Of a DNA stretch of 64,000 nucleotides, positions 36,601 through 45,726 are shown piece after piece (positions within the stretch are counted from its first letter, which is position 1; each line of letters starts with the position of its first letter). This DNA comes from Molanna angustata. Taxonomy: Eukaryota > Arthropoda > Insecta > Trichoptera > Molannidae. The notes under the pieces were generated by a model. The model worked only from the letters and a program-made list of their open reading frames with translations. It had not been told where the DNA came from and did not search any database. Where the stretch lies: assembly GCA_963576475.1 (NCBI GenBank), contig OY754978.1, positions 9,918,299-9,982,298 on the forward strand, read 5' to 3'. The translations under genes and the position numbers were made by a program.

Positions 36601-39600
36601 ATCTGGCAGCTTTTTTCATTCAGAATTTGGATTATTGTTTTTAGTATGGAGCTTCAATGAATTGGTTTATGGTGTAAGGTCTATATTTATTTATTTATTT
36701 ATTTATTGTTAATACAAAGACATTTTTACATTATGTAGGTTAAGTAAGAAACGCCCCACTAGGCAAAACCTGTTCTGGGGCTGTTACTTTTACACAATAA
36801 GGTATACAAATTATTTACATATAGAGGATACAAAATATATAAAGTGCACACATGTTACAATCAAGTAGTTATAAGAAAATGATTACAAAAGAGTAAGATG
36901 TACAGTTTTAGATTAAATAAAGAAATGATTAAGAAGAAAGGAAATATAGGAATAAAGTGAATAAGTCAGATGTTAAGGATGGACAACCCCCTCAGCATAG
37001 AGCCTGCCTGAGGAAATCAGCCATTTTTTTATATGAATTTTAAAGAAATTGTGATGTGGTGTTTTCTTTATGTCATTGTCTAGTTTATTATATATACGAG
37101 GGGCAATAAAATTAAACTGTCTTTGTCCAAATGAGGTCTTCATAATTGGTATAGTATAGTTAATGTTATTTGTATTCATTATATATTTATTATATATTTA
37201 TTTATATTAAATATTATTATATATTTATTTATATTCATTATTGTGTTACATGGATTTAAATATTTTAAGGGTTTGTGAATATAAGACATGTATACAAAAC
37301 ATGCTAACAAAAAATGTATCCGTAACCTATTAGATTCTCTACATCACAGATTTTTTTAGGACATCATGCATTGTGAGGTATTGTGATTTCAAATTAGTGT
37401 TTTCATTTATACCTAATTTATCAAGCAGGTAATGAGGTATTTGACTAGCATTCAATTTGAAGAAACCCAATTGTTAATAATAATAATTTTAAGATTTAAC
37501 CCAATTGTTAATATACATATAATAAATAATATTTTTAAGATGTAACCCAATTTTTAATATAAATATAATTAATAATTTTAAGATGTATTTTTATTTTAAC
37601 TCCCATATCTAATTTTATTGTTAAAATCTTTTATACCTCCAACGATAAATGCCAGCTTCTGATCAGAGCACATGGAATTGCATAATGTAATGTCAGACAG
37701 TAATGCTATCAATTTGTACTTTATTCCATAAATTAAGAGACGAGTTCGAATCCTGTCTCTACAGATTTCGTTCACCTTTAACACAAGCATAATTTATGCT
37801 TATTAGGGGAACATATGAAGATGTATATGTACTTGTTTCAAGGACAAATTTATTCTTTAAAAAAATAATCGATTGAAGATAAGTTTGTGTTGGAGCAGGC
37901 ATCGCACTGGCTTAGTAATCCAGTGATAACAAGCTTAAACTGCGCCCTGCCTCAAACAATTTTGTTCACCTAAAGGATTCATGCTTAGTTTAAGAGAACG
38001 TTATATTCATTAATGAAAGATAGTTTTGTAGAATATTTTGAATTTTTATATAAACAACGTTTGAATGGAGTTAAGTACAAATACATGTTATGTAGTTTTT
38101 TATCTACTTTATTTAAATAATAAAAAGTGATATTTTCATCTCATATTCCTACAAACCCTGTTTTATTCCTAGGAAGTCATGTGCAGAACATAATCTCAGG
38201 TGCCTTCTGCAACAAAGCATTGAGTCAAAGTTCCCTTACGTGTTGCTTCGTAGATGAAAAGGCTTTTGACTAGTAGTATTATAGCTTCATGCTTTTGACA
38301 GTCCTCACTGACCAAGCTTATGGGGGATTCTCTCTGGATATGGCATACCAGACAAAATTGTGAGGATAATTTAATATTTGCACAAAGGCAGCAAACGTCG
38401 AGTAAGAGTCAGTGATATGCACTCTGACTGGTTCAGTCACCACCGAGAACCTATAAACTCACTCATGAAGCGTTGGGCTAAAAATTAATGTTGTGAAGAT
38501 CAATGTAATGTGCAACGACTTCTGCACTAATGCTTGACAGTAGATGGAGACATAACAGTAAATGTTGAGTCCTTTAAATATCTCGCTGCTCAGTTGACAA
38601 GGGACGGAAGCATCGGCAATCCAAATTGGGTAAAGCAGGCCTGTCTTCAACAAACATGAGAAGTACCTGGAACTCTACAGTATTCTCCATAAAGACCAAA
38701 TGCTGGCTTCTTAATGTGTACAAAATGACATTATGCTTGTGAATCTTGACATCTCACCGCACAGTTGCAAAACAAATTCAAATTACAACTAATTTGTTTT
38801 CACCACTAACGTTTTAACGTTGAAATTAGATATCTCCGGATAATATTTGGAGTCAGATGGTTTGATTTTATACTGGTTGAACTGGCTCGAACATTTTTTC
38901 CGTCTTTACACTGACAGCAACGTGTACCTCCGCCACCGCGCATCCTCCGCGGCGAAACGAAACGACTCATAAATTTGGCGGCATCTTAGATTACCTATAT
39001 GTATGTACCTACAAGTCTAGTATTGAAAACGAACTTTTCTTTCTTCTTCATCATCAATTTTTCATTGTAGCGATTTTTTGTGAATAATAATGACCACTTA
39101 TCTTATAATAAATATGTCTTATACAAATTCATACAACTTCTTATTCATTTTAATATTCGCAAAAATCAACCAAAAACACAAATTCTCATTCATCTAAATC
39201 AAACCAACGAGAGAAATACGCAAAAAAAACACCAAAAAACATGCTACACTAAAGTGGTCTTTTTTCACACAAATAACCTTTCTGGATCAAAACAAATAAT
39301 TTTGAATGAAACATTAATGTTTTATTTGTATACTTTCGTAAAAAGTTGATGCACTTTTCTGAAATATATAAAATATTCGTCATTTTAAACATTGAACAAA
39401 TTTGACAGCTCGCAAAACGCCACCTATTTTGCAAGCGAAATCAAAACCCCGATTATCGATGGAATCTTTTCGATTACCCTGAACGGGACTTGCCATTTGG
39501 TACTAATTCGTGGAATCTCCGTGAAATCGTGATTTCGCTCACCAAAACCCAAGACGGGACTTGCCATAAGGTTTAGAAAATGGAATGATTCCATACCCTG

Positions 39601-41902
39601 GGTAAATAAGCAACCAGACTTGCCCCCCTGGTTACGAACTCAGAAGTCTTAAGTCTAGACAGAACAACCAGGAAACTCTTGTCCACAGTAAAGGTCCGCA
39701 AGATCACATATCTGGGTCACATAATGAGGGGGGAGAAGTATCACTTGCTCCAACTAATACTGAAGGGCAAGATAGACGGTCGCCGAGGGACTGGAAGGAG
39801 ACAGATGTCCTGGCTGCGCAACATTAGGGAATGGACCGGCTTCAGGACCGTGGAACAGATATTCCGGGCAGCACAGGACAGAGAGGGATTTGCCAGAGTG
39901 ATAGCCGACGTTGGGGGTTCCTGACATGGCACCGGAAGAAGAAGAATATTACGATATGCATAAGACATAAATAAATTGTATATAAATGTATGGGTAGTGT
40001 AAAATATAATATTATGTGAGTAGAAACAAAATATGTATGTATGTTTGGAGATTAATTAATATCAAATAATTGAGTTTCTTAGATATTGTGTATAGGCCAC
40101 TGCGTTAGAAATTGTATGAAGCGATGTCGTCACTAAATTCAATTTTTATAAAAATTGTTAAAAAAATTTGAGATGTACTACTACAATATTAATTTTTTTA
40201 TAGAAAATTAAATTATCTAGTTGGGGTGTTTCGGATTTATTCGATATTTTTAAAAGATTTGGAATTATAGGCAGTTAAACTCATAAATTTATCATAAAAA
40301 AAATATTTTTCTTAATAAAAAATGTTTGAGAACCTTGGATATTTTTTGAAAAAGCTTATTTGAGATTTTGTATTTGTCTATATTCATACCAATTTTCAAC
40401 GTTCTAGCTTTTATGGTTTCTGAGATGTACGAGTACTCCCCGTTTTCTTACTACTCTATCCTGCGCCTTTCCTCAAAACCATTTCCTTTTGTTATTATAA
40501 TAATGTTTTTATTTTTACCTATATTTATTTGCTACTTCTTGTTTTGTATATTTTGTACACTGGCAGGTTTATTGCAAAACGTGAATTTCTTTCAACCAAC
40601 CAGAATATGTAAGTATAGAATATAATGTGTACTATGAAAATAAGATAATGACATGACAAGAATTAAAAAAAATGATTAAGATAAAGCAGAAGAAAATTGA
40701 AAGAGACGAAAAGAAGTTGAATATATGAACAGCTCATAGCAATGATAGGAAAACAGAAGGATGAGGAGAGGAATAGGAAGGTAATAAGAAATCAGGTATT
40801 ATAAGATAGATATTTTTGCTTTAGGTTTTTTTATCTGACACAATATCTGACTATTCCATAGATGAAGAGCTAATAATATAAGTAACTACTATGAATTGGA
40901 ATAAAGTACGGTCAGAAGGTCTGAGTGGAGTGGTCGCCCATTAAATTATTTTTTTTATTAAGTACAATTAAAATAAGTTTATTTAACTCTGTTTACACAA
41001 TAAATTAAAATAAAAATATTTGAAAAAATAACTTACGGTCGGGGTATGGGCTGGTGGCGATCACAACAGCAGCCAGCAAGAAGACGAAGAAGAAGAACTG
41101 AAAGAAGAAAAAAATAGGTATTCTTATAATATTTTTTATTCTAAATTATACATCAAACACCACAAAATAAAATAATGCATAGCTAATAAAAAGAGTACAC
41201 AAGAGAAAACTTCAAATCAAAAGATGTCAGTTTATTAAGTTTTATATTTGAAATTTTTTAGTGATATAATAAGGTATGTTGTCAAGTTAATTAATATAAT
41301 TGATATAATAAGGTATGTTGTTAAGTTAATTCATATAATTGATATTATAAGGTATGTTGTTAAGTTAATTAATATAATTGATATAATAAGGTATGTTGTT
41401 AAGTTAATTAATATAATTGATATAATAAGGTATGTTGTTAAGTTAATTAATATAATTGACATAATAAGGTATTTAAGCGAATGAAAATATACATTTTTTT
41501 TAAATCAATAATAAACGTAATTGCTACATTAAAAAAAATAAAGCAGACAATATGGCTAATAAAAAGAGTACACAATTACGAACTCATAATATTACGAGAA
41601 AACTTGTAAGATGTCAGTAATTTGTTAAGTTTTACATTTGAATTTTTTTGTTTTTAAATAAAGTGATATAATAAGGTATGTTGTTAAGTTTATTAATATA
41701 ATTGATATATTAAGGTATTTAGGGGAATGAAAATTTACATTTAATTTGAAAAATCAATAATAAACATAACTGTTTAAAAAATATAGCAGTTACATTTATT
41801 CTTTTATAAAAAAAACAATAAAAAACATGATATAGAAAAAAATATATAAATAACCAAGGGGTAGGTAATATAAGAGATAATGTTTACCAGGAATTTGGCC
41901 AT
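27520..41902 (-). CDS. Gene B: secreted Gly/His/Pro/Phe-rich peptide, six exons, 135 aa
   Basis: Exons: 41902-41888, 41096-41036, 33916-33878, 32239-32192, 30322-30179, 27620-27520. The lengths sum to 408 nt, exactly 136 codons with TAA. The signal peptide is MAKFL plus FFFFVFLLAAVVIA, and PYPD is kept as TSPYPD. Modules: YAHGHGHSHGGF; QGPGFGQGGSGGFEM; a PGFGQG array with about seven units; then HGHGGHGGHHGGHGHHGG and a C-terminal YFIIRD tail not found in gene A. Exon 5 has lost the conserved acceptor AG (AA at 30330-30329), but an AG six bases inside keeps the frame. If exon 5 were skipped, phase 1 would still be preserved. TATA and AATAAA are conserved. It is probably expressed like gene A; function unknown. 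Confidence 0.75.
28050..28110 (-). mobile_element. Truncated SINE
   Basis: Only the distal end of the 18925-19205 SINE type is present (GAATCCTTCCTTCCCCTG through GGGGTACGCTTTAAG). The rest is replaced by other sequence, the same event that removed a micro-exon slot from gene B. Confidence 0.7.
28195..29260. mobile_element. Interspersed element with CCAACTGTC-type inverted ends
   Basis: Left end ATCCAACTGTCGAT, right end AGACAGTTGGAT. The interior includes (TG)n, TATAACTTTTGATCCGCTCA and a GACGACATCGCTTCATACAA block. It matches 57195-58160 in inverted orientation, and 40040-40425 is a partial inverted copy. No transposase seen, so probably a non-autonomous DNA element. Confidence 0.5.
29300..29555. 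other. Gene B intron 5, segment shared with gene C
   Basis: TTAAAGTGTTTAAACAATAA and following sequence match 56197-56400 in gene C. No exon here. Confidence 0.5.
29556..30144 (-). mobile_element. Insertion of LINE 3' sequence with 14-bp target duplication
   Basis: CCTAATTATTACAT flanks both sides (29542-29555 and 30145-30158), and gene C at about 56402 shows the unsplit site. Inside, the minus strand (about 30110-29740) encodes a LINE ORF2 C-terminal part: LGMNLQIYSGSLRKSTKSIL and NKPYRYPSDDLFKEFDVL, similar to the block at 7300-7440 (KKPFTYPTVQLFNDFPVF). Confidence 0.7.
30179..30322 (-). CDS. Gene B exon 5: PGFGQG repeat exon with altered acceptor
   Basis: An 18-nt unit (GGTCCAGGTTTCGGACAA) repeated about seven times, encoding GPGFGQ, with one E for G variant and a final PDFGGNGGFEM. 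Compared with the sister exon at 32239, the acceptor CAG is CAA, and the next AG is within ACCAAG, giving an in-frame exon six bases shorter. The donor GTATGATA is intact. Use in the mature transcript is therefore likely but not certain. Confidence 0.65.
30660..30900 (-). mobile_element. MITE-like fragment in gene B intron
   Basis: Matches 5630-5850 and 56600-56710 (GAAAGTGACGTGCC, CTATTCAGATATCCTTCAAA). Confidence 0.5.
30962..32110 (-). mobile_element. RTE-type LINE 3' part in gene B intron 4
   Basis: The minus strand ends with the (GTAT)n tail near 30965 and the GGTAGGCAGAGAGAACCGAA motif common to the RTE copies at 47 and 58 kb. The coding part covers RT from MYADDKV (near 31805) to the end. 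It is inserted between the duplicated exons of gene B. Confidence 0.8.
31156..32060 (-). pseudogene. RTE-type reverse transcriptase remnant
   Basis: The best-kept block (31551-31156) contains NGALRPIINDRNISKDAKVA, TYASENWTWQK, RLLRRICTRTMYDRVRNEDI and LRWFGHMVRMNEERL, the C-terminal domain of RTE-type LINEs. The upstream RT core is legible only in pieces because of frameshifts. The homologous copy on the plus strand at 46.2-47.1 kb reads NGALKPVMNVNGILKDG at the same place. Confidence 0.8.
32192..32239 (-). CDS. Gene B exon 4: QGPGFGQGGSGGFEM
   Basis: Canonical ACTTTCAG acceptor and GTATGATA donor; 48 nt, phase 1 to phase 1. This is the sister of exon 5: the ~230-340 bp around both exons are duplicated, including CTATGGCGCGCGATGCCATA in the flanking intron (30459 and 32367). 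Confidence 0.8.
32430..33645 (+). mobile_element. RLE-type LINE, 3' portion, in gene B intron 3
   Basis: A plus-strand element whose 3' end matches the inverted fragment at 850-1235. The host intron is split after CACTAGAAATACAATGATA and resumes around 33650. Confidence 0.75.
32640..33445 (+). pseudogene. LINE C-terminal zinc knuckle and restriction-like endonuclease
   Basis: Reads KIWSNKWLSIGDLDADLEGF, an in-frame TAA at 32750-32752, then CRKCLAFPETIEHIISGC (a CCHC knuckle), and after 32930 a PD-(D/E)XK-like core: NRPDLIIHDK, ITYICDVGHVP, KIRKYTALSNEIKRLW, ending with an MQKTVIMNTCRIVKDFL helix. This order, CCHC then endonuclease at the C-terminus, is known from LINEs with restriction-like endonucleases (R2/R4/NeSL group and relatives). 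From 32753 to the stop at 33443 it is uninterrupted (about 230 codons), better kept than most elements here. The RT domain is not in this copy. Confidence 0.75.
33878..33916 (-). CDS. Gene B exon 3 (39-nt micro-exon): YAHGHGHSHGGF
   Basis: Acceptor TTTTTTCTTCAG, donor GTGAGTAAA. Nine nt longer than the gene A homolog, adding a SHGGF-like end. Confidence 0.8.
33967..34850 (+). pseudogene. LINE reverse transcriptase fragment, split by another insertion
   Basis: The plus strand reads LRLFNAIYDTGNIPQDWLRS, TFVTLPKKQHPKKCGDYRLI, FGFRNAFGTREAL and KEVFACF, is interrupted at about 34277, and resumes at 34681 with VIDYEKAFDRVRHCDLIEML to about 34850. This is the N-terminal half of a non-LTR RT with its first catalytic Asp (IDYEKAFD). 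A related, more decayed sequence is at 38200-38760. Confidence 0.8.
34277..34680 (-). mobile_element. Short LINE 3' fragment nested in a LINE
   Basis: The minus strand encodes the C-terminal end of a LINE ORF2 (LLPKVWNPMPASLKQCGSIE, EFKKKAKGYILHKNP, stop near 34491) and then a 3' UTR with an A-rich tail at the left border. It splits the RT reading frame of the surrounding element. Confidence 0.7.
34855..35222. repeat. Two tandem ~180-bp copies
   Basis: CATGACAAATTATACTTT starts both copies (about 34864 and 35044), each with TTAAACGTTTC, TTATGGTT and a later AAATTTACAG or similar. The end of the second copy leads into the THAP-like exon. Confidence 0.6.
35283..35590 (+). pseudogene. THAP-domain fragment
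   Basis: After an acceptor-like TTTACAG, ATG 35283 opens YCCVPGRELNYETYLKKDG and FNFNVPLHD, followed by TAA. In the next frame it continues EEWIPTSKSAICSQF, matching the WxPTxxSxICSxHF end of THAP zinc fingers. The second zinc Cys is Arg here, and CSQF replaces CSxHF, so zinc binding would be lost. A shifted tail runs to an FCAKHFKINN stop near 35587. THAP domains are found in P-element-type transposases and in host DNA-binding proteins; in this setting a transposon relic is more likely. Confidence 0.6.
35590..36290. other. A+T-rich sequence, no gene seen
   Basis: No open frame, tandem repeat or RNA gene recognised between the THAP fragment and the SINE. Confidence 0.4.
36300..36420 (-). mobile_element. 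tRNA-derived SINE, Thr(AGT)-like head
   Basis: The minus strand from 36418 gives GGTCGATGGCAGAGCGGCTA, an anticodon-like loop TTAGTAA and a B box GAGTTCGAATCC, closing with CTCGACC opposite GGTCGA. The T stem has mispairs and the sequence continues into a body shared with fragments at 37730-37840 and 37880-38000, so I call a SINE and not a functional tRNA. Confidence 0.6.
36670..37190 (-). pseudogene. LINE 3' end with C-terminal ORF2 fragment
   Basis: The minus strand encodes TIPIMKTSFGQRQFNFIAPR, IYNKLDNDIK and a stop near 36973, then a 3' UTR with GTTTTGCCTAGTGGGGCG and an (AAAT)n tail at 36690-36715. The same C-terminal motif (TFGQRxxxxxAPxIxNK) is in the 7.2-7.7 kb element. Confidence 0.75.
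37190..38150. other. A+T-rich sequence with SINE pieces
   Basis: Three imperfect ~55-bp copies of AACCCAATTGTTAATATA with AATAATTTTAAGAT lie at 37475-37580. SINE-like fragments with CGAGTTCGAATCCTGTC occur at 37741 and a degenerate one at about 37890. No gene. Confidence 0.5.
38200..38760 (+). pseudogene. Highly decayed LINE reverse transcriptase
   Basis: Fragments in shifting frames: FVDEKAFD (38250), GYGIPDKIVRII with YLHKGSKRRVRVSD (38336-38415), and VDGDITVNVESFKYLAAQLT with RDGSIGNPNWVKQACLQ (38540-38650). These are ordered parts of a non-LTR RT and its C-terminal region, with many stops. Confidence 0.65.
38760..39620. other. Unassigned sequence
   Basis: No gene. Two related pieces near 39480 and 39553 share CGGGACTTGCCAT, a possible short diverged repeat. 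Confidence 0.4.
39630..39925 (+). pseudogene. LINE ORF2 C-terminal fragment
   Basis: Encodes VRKITYLGHIMRGEKYHLLQ, LILKGKIDGRRGTGRRQMSW, LRNIREWTG and ends ADVGGS and stop, the common C-terminal domain of endonuclease/RT LINEs. Truncated at its start. The tail is (GAA)n-like at 39935. Confidence 0.8.
40040..40425 (-). mobile_element. Partial copy of the CCAACTGTC-ended element
   Basis: Matches 28640-29030 inverted and 57400-57770 directly (GAAGCGATGTCGTCACTAAA, TTGGGGTGTTTCGG). Lies in gene B intron 2. Confidence 0.6.
41036..41096 (-). CDS. Gene B exon 2: signal peptide core
   Basis: Acceptor TCTTTCAG, donor GTAAGTTAT; encodes FFFFVFLLAAVVIATSPYPD plus one base. One codon longer than gene A. 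Confidence 0.85.
41256..41480. repeat. 39-bp minisatellite in gene B intron 1
   Basis: Five to six copies of AATTGATATAATAAGGTATG followed by TTGTTAAGTTAATTAATAT. Gene A has one related copy at about 9418-9470. Because 39 is divisible by three it gives a repetitive open frame that is not a gene. Confidence 0.9.
41888..41902 (-). CDS. Gene B exon 1: MAKFL
   Basis: Same five codons and leader as gene A; donor GTAAACATT. Confidence 0.8.
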
Positions 41903-41964
41903 GATGAAGATGTCTTTACCGCTTATGACAGTTAATGACTATCAAAAATAAGGATGCCATGCAG

Positions 41965-41972
41965 TTTATATA
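41965..41972 (-). promoter_or_regulatory. TATA box of gene B
   Basis: TATATAAA at the position matching gene A; the initiator-like TAGTCATT downstream is conserved. Confidence 0.7.
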
Positions 41973-42249
41973 GCTGCTACAGGAATAGATTATTTAACGC
42001 AATTTTCTCTGACCGTTGACCGCTGTTTCATTAGAAATTATTTTCAAATATTACTATCTCTGCTTATCAAATACACTGGGATGCCAAAAACTTATATTTT
42101 TATTTGTTTCTTATATTTGTTTATATTTGTTTCTTATGCTTGAGGCCGATTGCCTAATAAACGTAGTAGCTTAGTTCACAAAAAAAAATTGTACCTGTAG
42201 ACATGTACCTACACTATTTATTGACCATAGGCAATATCTGTCAGTGTAC

Positions 42250-44556
42250 TGTATAGAAGTATGGTGGGTACCTATAGTGGGATGATATTGAAACTGCTGA
42301 TTGGGTTACATTGTTTATTGGAAATGACTGGCCCGCGAGAATGTTAAATGAGAACTGTGTTGGCTCGTCGTTGGTGGGGATATATATAGGCAAGCCAGAG
42401 GGGCTTGCCTCCTCAATCCCCACAGTGCTCCCCTCTAAGTGATAACGCTACATATAACAATTAAATTTGACATACATAATTTGTAAAAACAGTAAAATAC
42501 ATTGTATGATTTAACAGGGTGAACATAAAAGATTATCAAACATGTAAAATAAATATTCAAAGTTTGAGAAACATTGGAATCGTGCAATGTGTACATTGAA
42601 TGGAAAAATATTATTAATTAAGATATGAAGAAATGTCTCAAATTGCATAATGATATGTGTTGCTTGTTTGACTATATTATAAATAGATAACATTCGGATT
42701 GCTGTAAAGCATTCCGCGCTGCGTATCATATTACAAAGAAAAATAAATTAAAATGGTACAAAGAAAACGAGATTTTTTATGTTTAATTTTTTAGTCAGCA
42801 AATTGATCAGATTTGCTGAGATTGAAGTTCAGTTATTAATCAAGGTCTGCAGTTCCTTGGAAAAACACCTGAACTTAGCCGTGTGAGAATGATTAGTTGG
42901 CATAATGAAAATTAACGAAATACATAAAAAATCTTGCTTGTATGATATTGTAGATACTGAAAAGTTTATATATGCAGCAGGAGTATTTTGACACTGTATA
43001 GTATGTTGTAGATAACACGAATAATATAAACGAGGTTGCGTAAATTCACGACTGAAGTTTTTTTGTTACGATAGAATACATTATTTTGAAAACATTTAGA
43101 GGACACTAAAAGGTAGAACGATTTGATGAAAATGTTGATTTGGTTGCTGTTGGTTCTTGTTGACCGGATGTTGAATTCCAGAGATCGAGTAGCTGTAGGT
43201 ACTGGCATACGTAATCCTGGTCTTCCGGTGTTTGTATAGGCCGGACAGAGAAATTGTTGCTTGGTCGTGCTCTTCTTTGCTTTTGGCTTGATCCTACGTT
43301 GGATCTTGGACTTCTCGAGTGGGTTGTATTGCAAAACGTACTGGTAGTTGCAGGACGTCTTCCAGATGAGGAAAAGGTGTTGGAGAGAAAATCTATGAGC
43401 GAGATGGTGTTGTTGATTTTGCTTGTTGCTTACGGCGTGTCAAGTGATTAACAGCTTTGGAATGGTCTTCCAGTATAGCCTGATGAGGTTGCTTGTTGTT
43501 TACGGCGTGTCAAGTGAGTCTGACAGCTTTGGAGTGGTCCTCCAGTTTAGCCTGCTGAGGATGCTTGTTAGTGACTTTACTTCCTTTTGCAGGAGCTGTA
43601 AAGTGAGCACTAGGTCCTCAATCATGGGTTATGAATCGGTGAGATGATTTCTTGCGTGTGTCAGCACAGATGTGAGTCCATGTCTGGCAGGAGCACGAAA
43701 GGTTAAGAGAATGTCTTAAATCTAAGTCCTTGTCTGGTTTCGTTATCTCTCGATGAGACAAGGATGAGAGGTATCGCCTTGTTATGTCAACGAGATACTG
43801 ATGAGCGGCTTGGGGTTGTCGTGATGGCGATGGAAGGAGAGCGAGCGGCTTGTGCTTGTCGTAGTGGCGATGAGACGAGAGCGAGCGGCTTTGGTTTGTC
43901 GTAGTGGCGATGAGACGAGATCGAGCTGCTTGGGCTTGTCGTAGTGGCGATGAGACGAGAGCGAGCTGCTTGGGCTTTTCATGGAGGCGATGAGACGAGA
44001 GCGAGCAGCTTGGGCTTGTCGTGGAGGCGATGAGATGAGAGCGAGCGGCTAGGATTGTCGTGGTCAAGCGGATCTAGCTTGACGGGATGCAGAAAAGTTC
44101 GCAGGCGGGAGTTGCTGGTAGCGTGGTAGACATCACGATGGAGCAGTAGTCACTTCTCAGATTATGAGTTCTCACGACAAAACAAAGTAAGTGTCAGCAG
44201 TATTGAATTTTCACAGCGGTGTTATCGCTTGATGTTTATTTTTGCAAGCTTGCACTGCGATGAATGTGTAGGACGGATTCGTTGTCAAGTCCACGGGTCA
44301 CGAAGGCTCAAATTACAAAATTTCTAAACATCAACACCGTTCCCACTATAGGTATATATCACGTCGGGTTTCACCACTATATAGATATATGTATGACGGG
44401 TACCTATAGTGGGAAGATATTGAAACTGCTGATTGGGTTACATTATTTATTGGAAATGACTGGCCCGCGAGAATGTTAAATGAGAACTGTGTTGGCTCGT
44501 CGTTGGTGGGGATATATATAGGCAAGCCAGAGGGGCTTGCCTCCTCAATCCCCACA
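42250..44556 (-). mobile_element. Non-autonomous LTR retrotransposon, 2.3 kb
   Basis: Two direct repeats of about 175-179 bp (42250-42424 and about 44378-44556) end in CCCCACA, with TATATATA and AATAAA in the minus-strand sense. The host segment GGCAATATCTGTCAGTGTA and ATCAACAACATAAATGGCTT is split, with a GTAY target duplication. On the minus strand the LTR is followed by TGGTGAAACCCGACGTGA, a plausible primer binding site. The 1.95-kb interior has no polymerase, protease or integrase. Short frames include a Ser/Arg/His-rich one over a 40-bp tandem array. It resembles TRIM/LARD-type elements that depend on others for movement. Confidence 0.75.
43805..44084. repeat. 40-bp tandem repeat inside the non-autonomous LTR element
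   Basis: Seven copies with anchors GCGGCT or GCTGCT at 43805, 43845, 43885, 43925, 43965, 44005 and 44045; unit core CTTGTCGTAGTGGCGATGAG. G+C-rich compared with the surroundings. Confidence 0.9.
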
Positions 44557-44991
44557 GTATCAACAACATAAATGGCTTGTTAATGCAATAAGTATGCAAA
44601 TGCCTTAAAAAAACGAGCGGATCAGCGCCAAGCTCACATCTGCTGAGTATATTTTTTTTTTCTTAAAATGTTGGCAATCTCTGAATCCATTTTTATAAAT
44701 ATATTCTTAATGTTTACACATTCTTTAAATAGAATTAGGTACAATCAAATTTTTTTACTCATTATAGCAATGAGAAAAGGAATGAGGGAACGGAAGGATG
44801 TGGAAGAAATATTTGTATATCGAGGGAGATCGCGATCCACTTCCACGCCGGCGACGCTATAGAGCCCATTGGCCCTGATTGAGATGATCAATGATCATCA
44901 GCACTTCGTCATTGTGCTTGAAAAGAAGTGCTTAAATCTTTTGTAGTGTTTATGGGGATAGCTAGTGTGGTACGTTCAGCAGATCGAAGAG

Positions 44992-45117
44992 GTAGACCGT
45001 GATATGAAAGATATACGATATTATTTTGTAAAAAATTTAGTAATGACAGTAGATGAATGTTACGACGATCTCGTATCTTTGGCTAAAGGAATTATATTTG
45101 TACATCAATCATATTGA
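44992..45117 (+). other. Conserved ORF fragment, duplicon 3 copy
   Basis: Reads EVDRDMKDIRYYFVKNLVMT and on to IIFVHQSY and stop, open like the duplicon 1 and 2 copies. Unknown function. Confidence 0.35.
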
Positions 45118-45640
45118 TGAATTACATTAATAAATACCTATTACCTACTTTTTAATTGGAACATACAATATATTTACATCCTCTTAATCTATGTAAATAA
45201 ATGCTTGTACGAAATTAGTCAAAGCAGGATTCCAACCCGCCTCCAAGATTTTTTATTTATTTATATCTACAATAAGAGCTATATCGAATTTTGATTTCAC
45301 TCGCACTAAAAACAAGTTGGCACATTCTGAACAATTATGATATTTATCGTCTCATAGACACATAATGAAAACACAATAAAAAACTGCGTCTTCAACGGGA
45401 ATTGTCGCCGGGACTTTTCGCTCAGGAGACAGATATTTTACCAACTGCGCCACAACGGCCAACAATAAATTATCCAGCGCACTAGCCATATATTTTTTTA
45501 ATAATTCTTCGAATCATATTGAGTTCTTTTTTGAGTTATTGCATACATACTTGATAATTACATTTTTTTTGTTTTTTGACTAGAGGGGAGGGGGGCGTAA
45601 AATAATTTGGAATTAAAAATTCAAATTTTTAAAAAGAAAT

Positions 45641-45646
45641 TTTATT
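45641..45646 (-). terminator. Polyadenylation signal of gene C
   Basis: AATAAA about 27 nt after the TAG stop of gene C. Confidence 0.75.
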
Positions 45647-45673
45647 ATAAAGTATTAAATTTTGCTTTAGGCC

Positions 45674-45726
45674 CTAATGATGCTGTCCATGTCCTCCATG
45701 TCCTCCATGTCCTCCGTGTCCGTGTT
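45674..45726 (-). CDS. Gene C terminal exon
   Basis: After TTTTCTAG; encodes HGHGGHGGHGGHGQHH and TAG (45674-45676). Shorter repeat than gene A. Confidence 0.75.

Larger units (their letters stand above)
26555..42206. repeat. Duplicon 2 (segmental duplication carrying gene B)
   Basis: Collinear with duplicon 1 from GTCAGCGCCAAGCTCAC to GTACCTGTAGACATG, but expanded by LINEs and other insertions to about 15.6 kb. It has lost the micro-exon slot that duplicons 1 and 3 keep at 4881 and 55483. Confidence 0.8.

Noticed and set aside
41248..41484. Repetitive plus-strand frame IIDIIRYVVKLIN
   Set aside because: A product of the 39-bp minisatellite, open only because 39 is divisible by three; lies in an intron.
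43618..44067. Ser/Arg/His-rich minus-strand frame
   Set aside because: Runs over the 40-bp array inside the non-autonomous LTR element; a different frame is open too, so I do not call a protein.
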